Source: Faecalibacterium langellae
GTDB lineage: Bacteria; Bacillota; Clostridia; Oscillospirales; Ruminococcaceae
Direction of reading: 5' to 3'
DNA: 64,000 nucleotides
NCBI RefSeq assembly: GCF_002549775.1
Contig: NZ_NMTR01000014.1
Location: 1-64,000, forward strand
Part shown: in pieces, positions 26,563-34,336 of the stretch
Numbering within the stretch: the first letter of the stretch is position 1
Layout of the letters: each line of letters opens with the position of its first letter
Translations under genes and position numbers: made by a program
Notes under the pieces: generated by a model
Seen by the model: the letters and a program-made list of their open reading frames with translations, nothing else
Told to the model about the DNA's origin: nothing
Databases searched by the model: none

Positions 26563-27195
26563 ATGAATCTGATTCTGTTGGGCGCCCCCGGCGCCGGTAA
26601 GGGCACGCAGGCCGAGATCATCTGCGCAAAGCTGAACATCCCCTCCATCAGCACCGGCAACATCCTGCGCGCTGCTGTCAAGGAAGGCACCGAGATGGGC
26701 CTGAAGGCTAAGAGCTTCATGGACGCCGGTGCTCTGGTGCCCGATGAGGTCATCATCGGCATCCTGAAGGATCGTCTGGCACAGCCTGACTGCGCCAACG
26801 GCTTCATCCTGGACGGCGTGCCCCGCACCATCGCTCAGGCCGAGGCCATTGAGACCATGGGCATCCGCATCGACAAGGTGCTGGAGCTGCAGGTCGAGGA
26901 CAGCGTCATCGTTGACCGCATGAGCGGCCGCCGCGTCTGCGAGAAGTGCGGTGCCAGCTACCACATCGTCAACAAGAAGACCAAGGTCGAGGGCGTGTGC
27001 GACCTGTGCGGCGGCAAGACCGTCATCCGCAAGGATGACCAGCCCGCTACCGTGCTGGATCGCCTGAAGGCTTACCATGAGCAGACCGAGCCGCTGGTGG
27101 AGTTCTACCGTACCCGCGGCAAGCTGGCAGAGATCAAGTTCTGCCCCTCTATCGAGGAGACCACGGCTGAAGTCATGAAGGCTTTGGAGGCATAA
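26563..27195 (+). CDS. adk: Adenylate kinase
   Basis: 210 residues, long form with a zinc-type lid: CEKCG and CDLCG in the LID domain. P-loop GAPGAGKGTQ; FILDGVPRT where most enzymes have DGFPRT. Converts AMP + ATP to two ADP. AAAGGAG upstream, just after the terminator. Confidence 0.97.
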   Translation: MNLILLGAPGAGKGTQAEIICAKLNIPSISTGNILRAAVKEGTEMGLKAKSFMDAGALVPDEVIIGILKDRLAQPDCANGFILDGVPRTIAQAEAIETMGIRIDKVLELQVEDSVIVDRMSGRRVCEKCGASYHIVNKKTKVEGVCDLCGGKTVIRKDDQPATVLDRLKAYHEQTEPLVEFYRTRGKLAEIKFCPSIEETTAEVMKALEA

Positions 27196-27197
27196 TT

Positions 27198-27989
27198 GTG
27201 ATTCAGATCAAAAATGCGAAAGAGCTGGACGGTATGCGCAAGGCAAATGCCCTGAGCGCAGCTGCCCTGAAATACGGCGGTGAACATATCGAAGCAGGTA
27301 TGACCACCTGGGAGCTGGACAAGCTGATCTACGACTTCATCGTGAAGCACGGCGGCATCCCCAATTTCAAGGGTCTGTATGGTTTCCCGGGCACGGCCTG
27401 CATCAGCCTGAACGATACCATTATCCATGGCATCCCTTCGCATGACATCGTCATCCGTCCCGGTGATATCGTGAGCATCGACACCGGTGCCAAGATCGAC
27501 GGCTTCAACGGCGACAACGCCTGCACCTATGCGGTGGGCAAGATCGACCTGGAGGCTCAGCGTCTGCTGGACGTGACCAAGGCTGCTCTGTACAAGGGCA
27601 TCGAGGCTGCCAAGGCAGGCAACCGCATCGGTGATATCGGCTATGCCGTGCAGAGCTACTGCGAGGATGCCGGTTTCTCGGTGGTGCGCGAGTTCGTGGG
27701 TCACGGCACCGGCAAGGAGCTGCACGAAGATCCGGAAGTGCCCAACTACGGCCATCAGGGCCGCGGCCCGCGCCTCGTGCCCGGCATGACCATCGCCATC
27801 GAGCCGATGATCTGCCAGTACGACTGCAAGATCTTCCAGTCCAAGGATGGCTGGACCGTCAAGACCAAGGACGGCGGCCTGGCTGCTCACTTCGAGCACT
27901 CCAACGCGATCCTGAAGGATCACACCGAGATCATGACCCGCTTCTGGGATGACCCGGACTTTGACCCGGAGAAGTTCAGCCTGAAGTAA
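27198..27989 (+). CDS. map: Methionine aminopeptidase, type I
   Basis: 263 residues. Removes the N-terminal methionine from new proteins. Metal ligands are visible: DTGAKIDGFNGDNA (two aspartates), GHGTGKELHEDP (histidine), and two glutamates in AIEPM and near AHFEHSNAI. GTG start two bases after adk. A terminator follows. Confidence 0.97.
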   Translation: MIQIKNAKELDGMRKANALSAAALKYGGEHIEAGMTTWELDKLIYDFIVKHGGIPNFKGLYGFPGTACISLNDTIIHGIPSHDIVIRPGDIVSIDTGAKIDGFNGDNACTYAVGKIDLEAQRLLDVTKAALYKGIEAAKAGNRIGDIGYAVQSYCEDAGFSVVREFVGHGTGKELHEDPEVPNYGHQGRGPRLVPGMTIAIEPMICQYDCKIFQSKDGWTVKTKDGGLAAHFEHSNAILKDHTEIMTRFWDDPDFDPEKFSLK

Positions 27990-28013
27990 GCGGGACCCCC
28001 GCATAACGGCAAG

Positions 28014-28059
28014 CGCCGCCTGTGAAAGAGCAGAAATGCTCTGCCGCAGGCGGCGTTTT
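28014..28059 (+). terminator. Branched terminator after map
   Basis: The outer stem CGCCGCCTG / CAGGCGGCG encloses an AGAGCA-GAAA-TGCTCT hairpin and is followed by TTTT. It ends the adk-map unit before infA. The stretch 28,060-28,206 holds nothing else I recognise. Confidence 0.8.
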
Positions 28060-28206
28060 GGCAGGGGATGACCTGCGATTTGTGCAATTGCGACAACTTT
28101 TGGTGAAAAAGTTTCATCTTCCCGGTGGAGAAAACCGAAGGCGGGGGCAGGGAAGAACCGATTTTGAATTTTGAGAAATTTTTATCGGAAATACGGAAAA
28201 AACCTC

Positions 28207-28235
28207 TTGCAAATTGACAACAAAAGGTGTATAAT
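28207..28235 (+). promoter_or_regulatory. infA promoter
   Basis: TTGCAA (28207-28212), 17 bases, TATAAT (28230-28235). Transcription would start at about 28,242, so infA, rpmJ, rpsM, rpsK, rpsD, rpoA and rplQ can be expressed separately from the upstream operon. Confidence 0.85.
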
Positions 28236-28241
28236 CTATAA

Positions 28242-28508
28242 ATGGCTGTGGAAGCCAGATACTTCCTCGACGGACAGGGATTCTCTGCCCGTTTTGCGGA
28301 TTTCGTGCCGCAGAAGATGAAGTATGTGGCGATCATCGCCGCCTGTCCGTCTGTGGACCGGCACCCAAGGCAAAGAACACTGAAGCGGCAAGCTGTGGCC
28401 AAACGGGCGCAGGCACGCGAAAACCGCAGTGCTTTCAGGGTTCGACGGCAAGGGCACCGGCCCAGGTTCAACGACAAACTGAGCAGATCCAATGAGGAGG
28501 CAAATAGC
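28242..28508 (+). ncRNA. Structured infA leader RNA (candidate cis-regulatory element)
   Basis: 267 bases between the predicted start site and infA. A 5' hairpin TGGCT/AGCCA (28243-28257); a perfect 10-pair long-range stem GACGGACAGG (28269-28278) with CCTGTCCGTC (28342-28351) that encloses two hairpins (28293-28314, seven pairs; 28328-28340, five pairs); and a further hairpin at 28413-28432. The frame from ATG 28242 is open into infA but looks non-coding. In other Firmicutes a KOW-domain protein gene often lies here; no clear one is seen. Confidence 0.6.
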
Positions 28509-28760
28509 TTGTCTAAGGAAGACGTTATCGAGATCGAAGGCATTGTGCGTGAAGCCATGCCCAACGCCATCTTTAAGGTGGAAATGTTGAGCGAGGATAA
28601 GAACACCGGGAAGCTCACTCCCAGCGGCCATATCCTCTTAGCGCACATCTCCGGCAAGCTGCGGACCAATTTCATCCGTATCCTGCCCGGGGACAAGGTT
28701 ACCGTGGAAATGTCGCCCTATGATCTTTCTAAGGGCCGCATCACCTGGCGCTCCAAATAA
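28509..28760 (+). CDS. infA: Translation initiation factor IF-1 with an insertion, TTG start
   Basis: 83 residues against the usual 72. [19 protein letters not shown] and the end, [20 protein letters not shown], are standard OB-fold IF-1. About 11 extra residues (within [14 protein letters not shown], residues 27-40) enlarge one loop. The start codon is TTG at 28509, preceded by GGAGG with an 8-base spacer; no ATG fits. IF-1 binds the ribosomal A site during initiation. Confidence 0.93.
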   Translation: MSKEDVIEIEGIVREAMPNAIFKVEMLSEDKNTGKLTPSGHILLAHISGKLRTNFIRILPGDKVTVEMSPYDLSKGRITWRSK

Positions 28761-28795
28761 GCACCAGGGTATCAACCAAAAGGAGGTTCAACATC

Positions 28796-28909
28796 ATGAA
28801 GGTCAAGCCTTCCGTGAAACCCATCTGCGAAAAGTGCAAGGTCATCCGCCGCAAAGGCCGCGTGATGGTCATCTGCCAGAACCCCAAGCATAAGCAGCGC
28901 CAGGGCTAA
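28796..28909 (+). CDS. rpmJ: Ribosomal protein bL36
   Basis: 37 residues, [14 protein letters not shown] start. Zinc ligands CEKC, a third cysteine and the final histidine (CQNPKH) are all present, so this is the zinc-binding form. AAAAGGAGG precedes the ATG. Confidence 0.97.
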   Translation: MKVKPSVKPICEKCKVIRRKGRVMVICQNPKHKQRQG

Positions 28910-28917
28910 TTCGGGCG

Positions 28918-28965
28918 CCTGGGGGTCAAGTGCGTAGAGTCCCGGCGCAGACCCCGACACTGACA
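28918..28965 (+). promoter_or_regulatory. Hairpin between rpmJ and rpsM
   Basis: GGGGTC and GACCCC pair around a 24-base loop in the 82-base gap. Possible RNA regulatory or processing structure. Confidence 0.35.
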
Positions 28966-28991
28966 TGGGATGATTTTTGGAGGAAACTACT

Positions 28992-29363
28992 ATGGCACGT
29001 ATTGCCGGCGTTGACCTGCCCCGCGAGAAGCGCGTTCAGGTGGGTCTCACCTACGTTTATGGTATCGGCCAGACCACTGCTAACAAGATCCTGGAAGCAA
29101 CTGGCATCAACCCCGATACCCGCGTCAAGGACCTGACTCTGGAAGAAGAAGCCAAGATCCGTGACTACATCGATCAGGCAAACATCATCGTTGAAGGCGA
29201 CCTGCGCCGCAACGTTGCTCTGGACATCAAGCGCCTGGTTGAGATCCAGTCCTTCCGTGGCACCCGCCATCGCAAGAATCTGCCCTGCCGCGGCCAGCGC
29301 ACCAAGACCAATGCACGTACCTGCAAGGGCCCGAAGCGCACTGTCGCTAACAAGAAGAAGTAA
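28992..29363 (+). CDS. rpsM: Ribosomal protein uS13
   Basis: 123 residues from ATG 28992 ([14 protein letters not shown]). The frame opens five codons earlier, but GGAGG at 28979-28983 fits 28992. A head protein contacting the P-site tRNA; the C-terminal basic tail [16 protein letters not shown] is intact. Confidence 0.98.
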   Translation: MARIAGVDLPREKRVQVGLTYVYGIGQTTANKILEATGINPDTRVKDLTLEEEAKIRDYIDQANIIVEGDLRRNVALDIKRLVEIQSFRGTRHRKNLPCRGQRTKTNARTCKGPKRTVANKKK

Positions 29364-29377
29364 GGAGGATTTGAGAA

Positions 29378-29788
29378 ATGGCAAGTGCAAATAATGCCAA
29401 GAAGGGCGCTAATGTCCGCATGAAGCGCAAAGAGCGCAAGAACATTGCTGCTGGTCAGGCTCATATCCAGTCTACCTTCAACAATACTGTTGTCACCATC
29501 ACCGACCTGCAGGGTAATGCAGTGTCCTGGTGCTCCTCCGGCTCCCTGAACTTCCGCGGCAGCCGCAAGAGCACCCCGTTCGCAGCTCAGTCCGCTGCTG
29601 AGACCGCAGCAAAGACCGCCATCGAGCATGGCATGAAGACTGTTGAAGTCTACGTCAAGGGCCCCGGCGCTGGCCGTGAGTCCGCTATCCGTGCGCTGCA
29701 GGCTACCGGCCTGGAAGTCACCCTGATCAAGGACGTGACTCCTATCCCCCACAACGGCTGCCGTCCCCCGAAGCGCCGTCGTGTCTGA
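29378..29788 (+). CDS. rpsK: Ribosomal protein uS11
   Basis: 136 residues. A 30S platform protein near the E site. [19 protein letters not shown] and [15 protein letters not shown] are typical; the NG within PHNGC is the usual isoaspartate site. AAGGAGG upstream. Confidence 0.98.
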   Translation: MASANNAKKGANVRMKRKERKNIAAGQAHIQSTFNNTVVTITDLQGNAVSWCSSGSLNFRGSRKSTPFAAQSAAETAAKTAIEHGMKTVEVYVKGPGAGRESAIRALQATGLEVTLIKDVTPIPHNGCRPPKRRRV

Positions 29789-29808
29789 TCGAAGGAGGAA
29801 ATTGAATT

Positions 29809-30411
29809 ATGGCAAAGAATACGCAGCCTATCGCAAAGCGTTGCAAGGCCCTGGGCATTTCTCCTGCGGTCATGGGCTATGCAAAGAAGAATACCACCCG
29901 CAACTCCAATGGCAACATGCGCAAGAAGCAGTCTGAGTACGCATCTCAGCTGAAGGAGAAGCAGAAGGTCAAGTTTATCTACGGCGTTTTGGAGAAGCAG
30001 TTCCACAACGCTTACCTGCGTGCAGAGGCTCGCCCCGGCAAGACCGGTGAGAACCTGCTGCAGATCATGGAGTGCCGTCTGGACAACGTCGTGTTCCGCC
30101 TGGGCTTTGCTCAGACCCGCCGCGACGCCCGCCAGCTGGTGTCTCACGCTCACTTCACCGTCAACGGCAAGAAGGTCAACATCCCCTCTTACCAGGTGAA
30201 GGCCGGTGACGTGATCGAAGTCCGCGAGTCCAGCCGTTCCTCTGCAAAGTTTGCAAAGCTGACCGGCCCCGAGGCTCCCGTTGTTGCTCTGCCCTCCTGG
30301 CTGAACCGTGAGACCGGTTCTCTGAAGGGTGTTGTCGCAAAGCTGCCCGAGCGCAGCGATATCGACTACGAAGTCGCAGAGCACCTCATCGTCGAGCTGT
30401 ACTCCAAGTAA
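29809..30411 (+). CDS. rpsD: Ribosomal protein uS4
   Basis: 200 residues. A primary 16S-binding protein and, in Bacillus, a repressor of its own gene. The S4 domain RRLDNVVFRLGFAQTRRDARQLVSHAHF-type segment is present (E-C-R-L-D-N at about residue 88). Unlike many Firmicutes, it lies inside the alpha operon rather than elsewhere. Confidence 0.97.
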   Translation: MAKNTQPIAKRCKALGISPAVMGYAKKNTTRNSNGNMRKKQSEYASQLKEKQKVKFIYGVLEKQFHNAYLRAEARPGKTGENLLQIMECRLDNVVFRLGFAQTRRDARQLVSHAHFTVNGKKVNIPSYQVKAGDVIEVRESSRSSAKFAKLTGPEAPVVALPSWLNRETGSLKGVVAKLPERSDIDYEVAEHLIVELYSK

Positions 30412-30485
30412 TCCATTAAGAAGGACTGGCCTTCCTATTGGATGGCAATCTTTCGCATTCTTTTCTTTGAAAGAATTTAATAATG

Positions 30486-30505
30486 GGCCGGTGGGAACAC
30501 CGGTT
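30486..30505 (+). promoter_or_regulatory. Hairpin before rpoA
   Basis: CCGGTG-GGAA-CACCGG, six perfect pairs with a GGAA tetraloop, 20 bases ahead of the rpoA start and adjacent to its ribosome site. It could modulate rpoA translation. Confidence 0.45.
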
Positions 30506-30524
30506 TGACAAGGAGGGCATAGAT

Positions 30525-31481
30525 ATGATGGAGATTGAACGTCCCAAAATCGAAACGGCAAGCCTGTCCCCGGACGGCCGCTACGGCAAATTCGTGGCAG
30601 AACCGCTGGAGCGTGGCTTTGGCATCACACTGGGCAATAGCCTGCGTCGTGTGCTTCTTTCCTCTCTGCCCGGTGTCGCCGTGACCAGCGTCAAGATTGA
30701 CGGCGTGGTTCACGAGTTCTCCACCATTGAGGGCGTCAAGGAAGACGTTACCGAAATTGTCCTGAACCTGAAGGGTATCGCTGCAAAGCTGTACACCGAT
30801 GGTCCGAAGACAGTGCGTGTTGAGGCAGTTGGCCCCTGTGAGGTCACCGCCGACAACATCAAGCAGGGCGACGACATCGAAATTCTGAACCCTGAGTGGC
30901 ACATCGCAACCCTGGGCGAGGGCGCCAAGCTCGTCATGGAGCTCACCTTCGACAAGGGCCGCGGCTATGTGCCCGCAGAGCGCAACAAACAGGCTATCAT
31001 CGAGAAGAACGATATCAACACCCTTCCCGTTGACAGCATTTACACCCCTGTGCTCAAGGTGAACTACAACGTCGAGAGCACCCGTGTTGGCCAGGCCATT
31101 GACTACGACAAGCTGACCATCGAGGTTTGGACCGATGGCACGATCAATGCGCAGGAAGCCGTTTCTCTGGCTGCCCGCGTGCTGACCGAGCACCTGAACC
31201 TGTTCGTCAACCTGTCCGACGAGGCCGCTGGCGCTGAGATCATGGTGGAGAAGACCAACGACGACAAGGAGAAGGCTCTGGAGATGACCATCGAGGAGCT
31301 GGATCTGAGCGTGCGTTCCTTCAACTGCCTGAAGCGTGCAGGTATCAACACGGTGGAAGATCTGGTCAGCAAGAGCGAGGACGAGATGATGAAGGTCCGC
31401 AACCTCGGTCGCAAGAGCCTGGAAGAAGTCATGGCAAAGCTGGACTCCCTGGGCTTCAAGCTGAACTCGGAAGACGAATAA
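30525..31481 (+). CDS. rpoA: RNA polymerase alpha subunit
   Basis: 318 residues from ATG 30525; AGGAGGG lies seven bases upstream, whereas the longer frame from 30483 would include a hairpin region. The N-terminal dimerisation domain has [20 protein letters not shown]; the C-terminal domain has [16 protein letters not shown] and [12 protein letters not shown], the DNA- and activator-binding surface. Confidence 0.98.
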   Translation: MMEIERPKIETASLSPDGRYGKFVAEPLERGFGITLGNSLRRVLLSSLPGVAVTSVKIDGVVHEFSTIEGVKEDVTEIVLNLKGIAAKLYTDGPKTVRVEAVGPCEVTADNIKQGDDIEILNPEWHIATLGEGAKLVMELTFDKGRGYVPAERNKQAIIEKNDINTLPVDSIYTPVLKVNYNVESTRVGQAIDYDKLTIEVWTDGTINAQEAVSLAARVLTEHLNLFVNLSDEAAGAEIMVEKTNDDKEKALEMTIEELDLSVRSFNCLKRAGINTVEDLVSKSEDEMMKVRNLGRKSLEEVMAKLDSLGFKLNSEDE

Positions 31482-31507
31482 CTAAAATAATTAAGGAGTG
31501 AAACGGG

Positions 31508-31849
31508 ATGCCCGGTACCAGAAAGCTCGGTAGAACCAGCGACAGCCGCAACGCTATGATGCGCGCTATGGTTACCTACCTGTTAGAGAATGGCAAGATT
31601 GAGACCACTGTCACTCGCGCTAAGGACGTTCGTTCCATGGCCGAGAAGATGATCACCCTTGGCAAGGCCAGCGACCTGCACACCAAGCGTCAGGTCTACG
31701 CCTACATCACCAAGGAAGATGTTGCAAAGAAGCTGTTTGACGAGATCAGCCCCAAGTACGCTGACCGCAACGGCGGCTACACCCGCATCATCAAGATCGG
31801 CGCTCGCCGCGGCGACGCAGCTGAGATGGCAGTTCTGGAGCTCGTCTGA
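31508..31849 (+). CDS. rplQ: Ribosomal protein bL17
   Basis: 113 residues. Last gene of the operon; lies near the tunnel exit. [21 protein letters not shown] is the signature start. AAGGAG upstream and a strong terminator downstream. The ecf transporter genes that often follow in Firmicutes are absent. Confidence 0.98.
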   Translation: MPGTRKLGRTSDSRNAMMRAMVTYLLENGKIETTVTRAKDVRSMAEKMITLGKASDLHTKRQVYAYITKEDVAKKLFDEISPKYADRNGGYTRIIKIGARRGDAAEMAVLELV

Positions 31850-31877
31850 TCCTGCTCTGACTGTTTGATACAGTAAT

Positions 31878-31913
31878 AAAAGCCCTTTCCCAGCAATGGG
31901 AGAGGGCTTTTTT
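31878..31913 (+). terminator. Terminator of the ribosomal protein operon
   Basis: AAAAGCCCTTTCCCA pairs with TGGGAGAGGGCTTTT around a GCAA loop, followed by T. Confidence 0.92.
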
Positions 31914-32020
31914 GCGCTTTTCAGCCGTTTTTGGCATGTTCCCGGAAATTTGCTTTGCTTTTGACTCAGAAACCGACAAAACGCCCAAAAACTCGACCTT
32001 ATTTTCTGCTGTTTCGTCAC

Positions 32021-32048
32021 TTGACACGATAGGGGGGGGGGGTAGAAT
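32021..32048 (+). promoter_or_regulatory. Promoter with an 11-G tract in its spacer
   Basis: TTGACA (32021-32026), 16-base spacer consisting of CGATA and eleven G (32032-32042), then TAGAAT (32043-32048). A homopolymer between -35 and -10 changes spacer length when it slips, the arrangement of known phase-variable promoters. Confidence 0.75.
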
Positions 32049-32111
32049 GGAAAAAATGGGCACTTTTTCTCATGGTGCCCGGAAAAAAGGCGAAAACGGA
32101 GGACAAAAACA

Positions 32112-34166
32112 ATGCGAAAAAAGAGTTTGCGGTTCATCAGTGCGGCCCTTGCGGTGAGCATGATGGCTTCCACTCTGCCCGTGGGTGCATTCGCGCTGGA
32201 AGTGGGTGCGGGTGAAACCACTGCGGCGGTGAGTGAGCAGAAAGCGGCAACGCCTTGTCATCTGGATGGCGGCAAAACGATTGGTGAGACATTCGTTGAA
32301 ACATACGGCACAGTTTATACTCTGAGCGGTAACTATACACAGGGCATTACCATTGAAACGAAGCAGGATATCACCATCAATATTGATGGTGAGGTAACAA
32401 TTACAGGCGTTGCCAAATTTCTGGATGTCACAGGTACTGGTAAGGTGACCATCAACGGCACAAAAGATGGTGTGGACCAGAAAATCAAGATGACGACCGA
32501 TTGCAACGTGATGAACACTGGGGATACAGGAGTGGTGTATCTGGAGGCCGCAGGTGCAGACGTTACATGCAACGGTGGCGATTACTACAGCAAGGAAACG
32601 AGCGAAGTCAATTCAACATATTCCGTGTTTTGCGTAAAGGACGGTTCCTTAAAACTGAATGAAGTCACAGCAGAAGCTGGTGAGCGCACTCATGTAATTG
32701 ATTGTGGAGGAAATAGCTCGGCGAGCGTTGAGATTCATGGAGGGAATTTTAAAGCATCTGGAATTAATAGTGGAGGGATTGACTGCAGAGGCAAGGGAAG
32801 TGTGTCCATCTACAATGCAAAGGTGGAGAGTGGAAATTATGTGCTTGCAGTCGGCGGTTCGAGTGCAGAGTTAAAGATTTATAATAGTACCGTTGTGGGA
32901 GAGAATGAAAACTCTTGCGTTACGGTACAATCTGGCGGTTCTTTCTGGGCAGAAAACTGCGAGTTTACATCCGTTGGAAATCGAAACTACAACGGCGGGC
33001 TCCTTTATATGCTGAGCGGCAAAGCGACGATCAAGGACAGCAATTATGTCGCAGAACGGAACAGTGTAACTGGTATTCTTGCCCAATACTTGGCCTTTGC
33101 ATTCTTGAATGGCCCCCATAAGCTGACCGTTGAAAATACAAAAATCAAGGGCTGCAAAAAGGCGTTTGAGTTGGAATATGACCGGGAAGGCTCGGACATT
33201 GAACTGAAAAATGTGACCTTTGAGGACAACGAGACTGATATCTATCTGAAGAATGACAGCAGTACCCCCGCCAACGCACCGCAGGTGGAGCTGGACGAAG
33301 GCACGAAGGACACAGCCGGAGCCATTACAGTTGAAGTGGCGTATCCCGCCGATGACGTGCAGATCACCACAAAGACCACAGGCAAAGACTACCAGCAGAA
33401 CCTGAAGCTGACCGGTAAAAATGACGGCTGGCTGATTGGCTACGAGAAGGGTGCAGACGGTGAGTACCGCTACCTGACCCAGCGCAAGGGTGACAAGTAC
33501 TTCGGCCTTAACACCATCAACGCCACTGCCACGACCGGCGAAGGCGACAATGTGACCACACTGAAACCCTATGCGCAGCTCAAAGAGGGTACTCCGGTGA
33601 ATCTGACTGCCGATATCCTGGAGGGCAAAAAGTTTGCTCGCTGGAAGGTGGAAAAAGTAGCAGATGGTACACCAGTGACCGGCCTGCTGGATGCAGAAAC
33701 AGAGAATACGGAAAACACCAGCTTCTCTATGCCCGAGTATGATGTGATTATCACTGCCGAGTACGAAGACGAGAGCATCGTTGACCCCGGCACGGGTGAC
33801 ACCGACTACGGCGGCGATATCGCGGCCGGTGTGGTCATCGGCGGCATTGCGGCGGTTGGCGCTTATGAAGTGGGCACCGGCCTGTACCGCATCCTCGCCA
33901 TGGATGATGTGGCCATGCCCACGAACCGCATTGCCCTTGCAAAGCTGCTGTGGGAGCGCGCCGGGAAACCTGAGCCCGAAAGCACCGCGCTCTACAGCGA
34001 TATCAGCGCCGAGGATACCGACGCCCAGAAGGCCGCCCGCTGGGCCGTGGAGCAGGAACTGCTCAACGATGCAGAGGATGGCAAGTTCCACCCCGCTTTC
34101 CCCGTGAGCAAGCTGCGCGTCTGCCTGACCTGGGAGAACGCAAAACAGAAGGGCCTGTTTGATTAA
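32112..34166 (+). CDS. Secreted beta-helix surface protein with a C-terminal SLH-like domain
   Basis: 684 residues. Signal peptide 1-29 (KKSLRF, hydrophobic core, AFA cleavage site). Residues about 60-400 are short repeats of strand-turn pattern with many Asn, Gly and Ser, consistent with a right-handed beta-helix. Residues 480-560 resemble the Listeria-Bacteroides (InlB_B-like) repeat (LTADILEGKKFARWKV). A Gly/Ala-rich hydrophobic stretch follows (about 570-590), then one degenerate S-layer-homology-like domain to the end. GGAGG lies nine bases before the ATG. The middle of the gene is clearly more A/T-rich than its neighbours, suggesting acquisition. Adhesin or surface-layer role is inferred. 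Confidence 0.75.
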   Translation: MRKKSLRFISAALAVSMMASTLPVGAFALEVGAGETTAAVSEQKAATPCHLDGGKTIGETFVETYGTVYTLSGNYTQGITIETKQDITINIDGEVTITGVAKFLDVTGTGKVTINGTKDGVDQKIKMTTDCNVMNTGDTGVVYLEAAGADVTCNGGDYYSKETSEVNSTYSVFCVKDGSLKLNEVTAEAGERTHVIDCGGNSSASVEIHGGNFKASGINSGGIDCRGKGSVSIYNAKVESGNYVLAVGGSSAELKIYNSTVVGENENSCVTVQSGGSFWAENCEFTSVGNRNYNGGLLYMLSGKATIKDSNYVAERNSVTGILAQYLAFAFLNGPHKLTVENTKIKGCKKAFELEYDREGSDIELKNVTFEDNETDIYLKNDSSTPANAPQVELDEGTKDTAGAITVEVAYPADDVQITTKTTGKDYQQNLKLTGKNDGWLIGYEKGADGEYRYLTQRKGDKYFGLNTINATATTGEGDNVTTLKPYAQLKEGTPVNLTADILEGKKFARWKVEKVADGTPVTGLLDAETENTENTSFSMPEYDVIITAEYEDESIVDPGTGDTDYGGDIAAGVVIGGIAAVGAYEVGTGLYRILAMDDVAMPTNRIALAKLLWERAGKPEPESTALYSDISAEDTDAQKAARWAVEQELLNDAEDGKFHPAFPVSKLRVCLTWENAKQKGLFD

Positions 34167-34184
34167 ACCCAAAGCAAAGAGCTG

Positions 34185-34224
34185 AAAGTGCCGCCGCACG
34201 CGATACCGTGCGGCGGCACTTTTT
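34185..34224 (+). terminator. Terminator after the surface protein gene
   Basis: AAAGTGCCGCCGCACG pairs with CGTGCGGCGGCACTTT; a T run follows. Confidence 0.9.
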
Positions 34225-34249
34225 GGTGTGTGTTTCTCGTTTTCAGGTG

Positions 34250-34278
34250 TTGGCATTGCGCGGCCGCCGTGGTATACT
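34250..34278 (+). promoter_or_regulatory. Promoter of the lipoprotein / two-component genes
   Basis: TTGGCA (34250-34255), 17 bases, TATACT (34273-34278). Confidence 0.7.
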
Positions 34279-34336
34279 GACAATAGCGCAGTCTGGGCTT
34301 TGGCCCGGCAATTTTCTGCGAAGGGAGGGATCGCAG

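Noticed and set aside
28242-28508. N-terminal extension of IF-1 in the open frame from ATG 28242
   Set aside because: The translation has no recognisable domain, a second frame is equally open, the ATG would coincide with the predicted transcription start, and a strong ribosome site favours TTG 28509. A short stretch (KYVAIIA) is faintly reminiscent of KOW-domain proteins but too weak to call.
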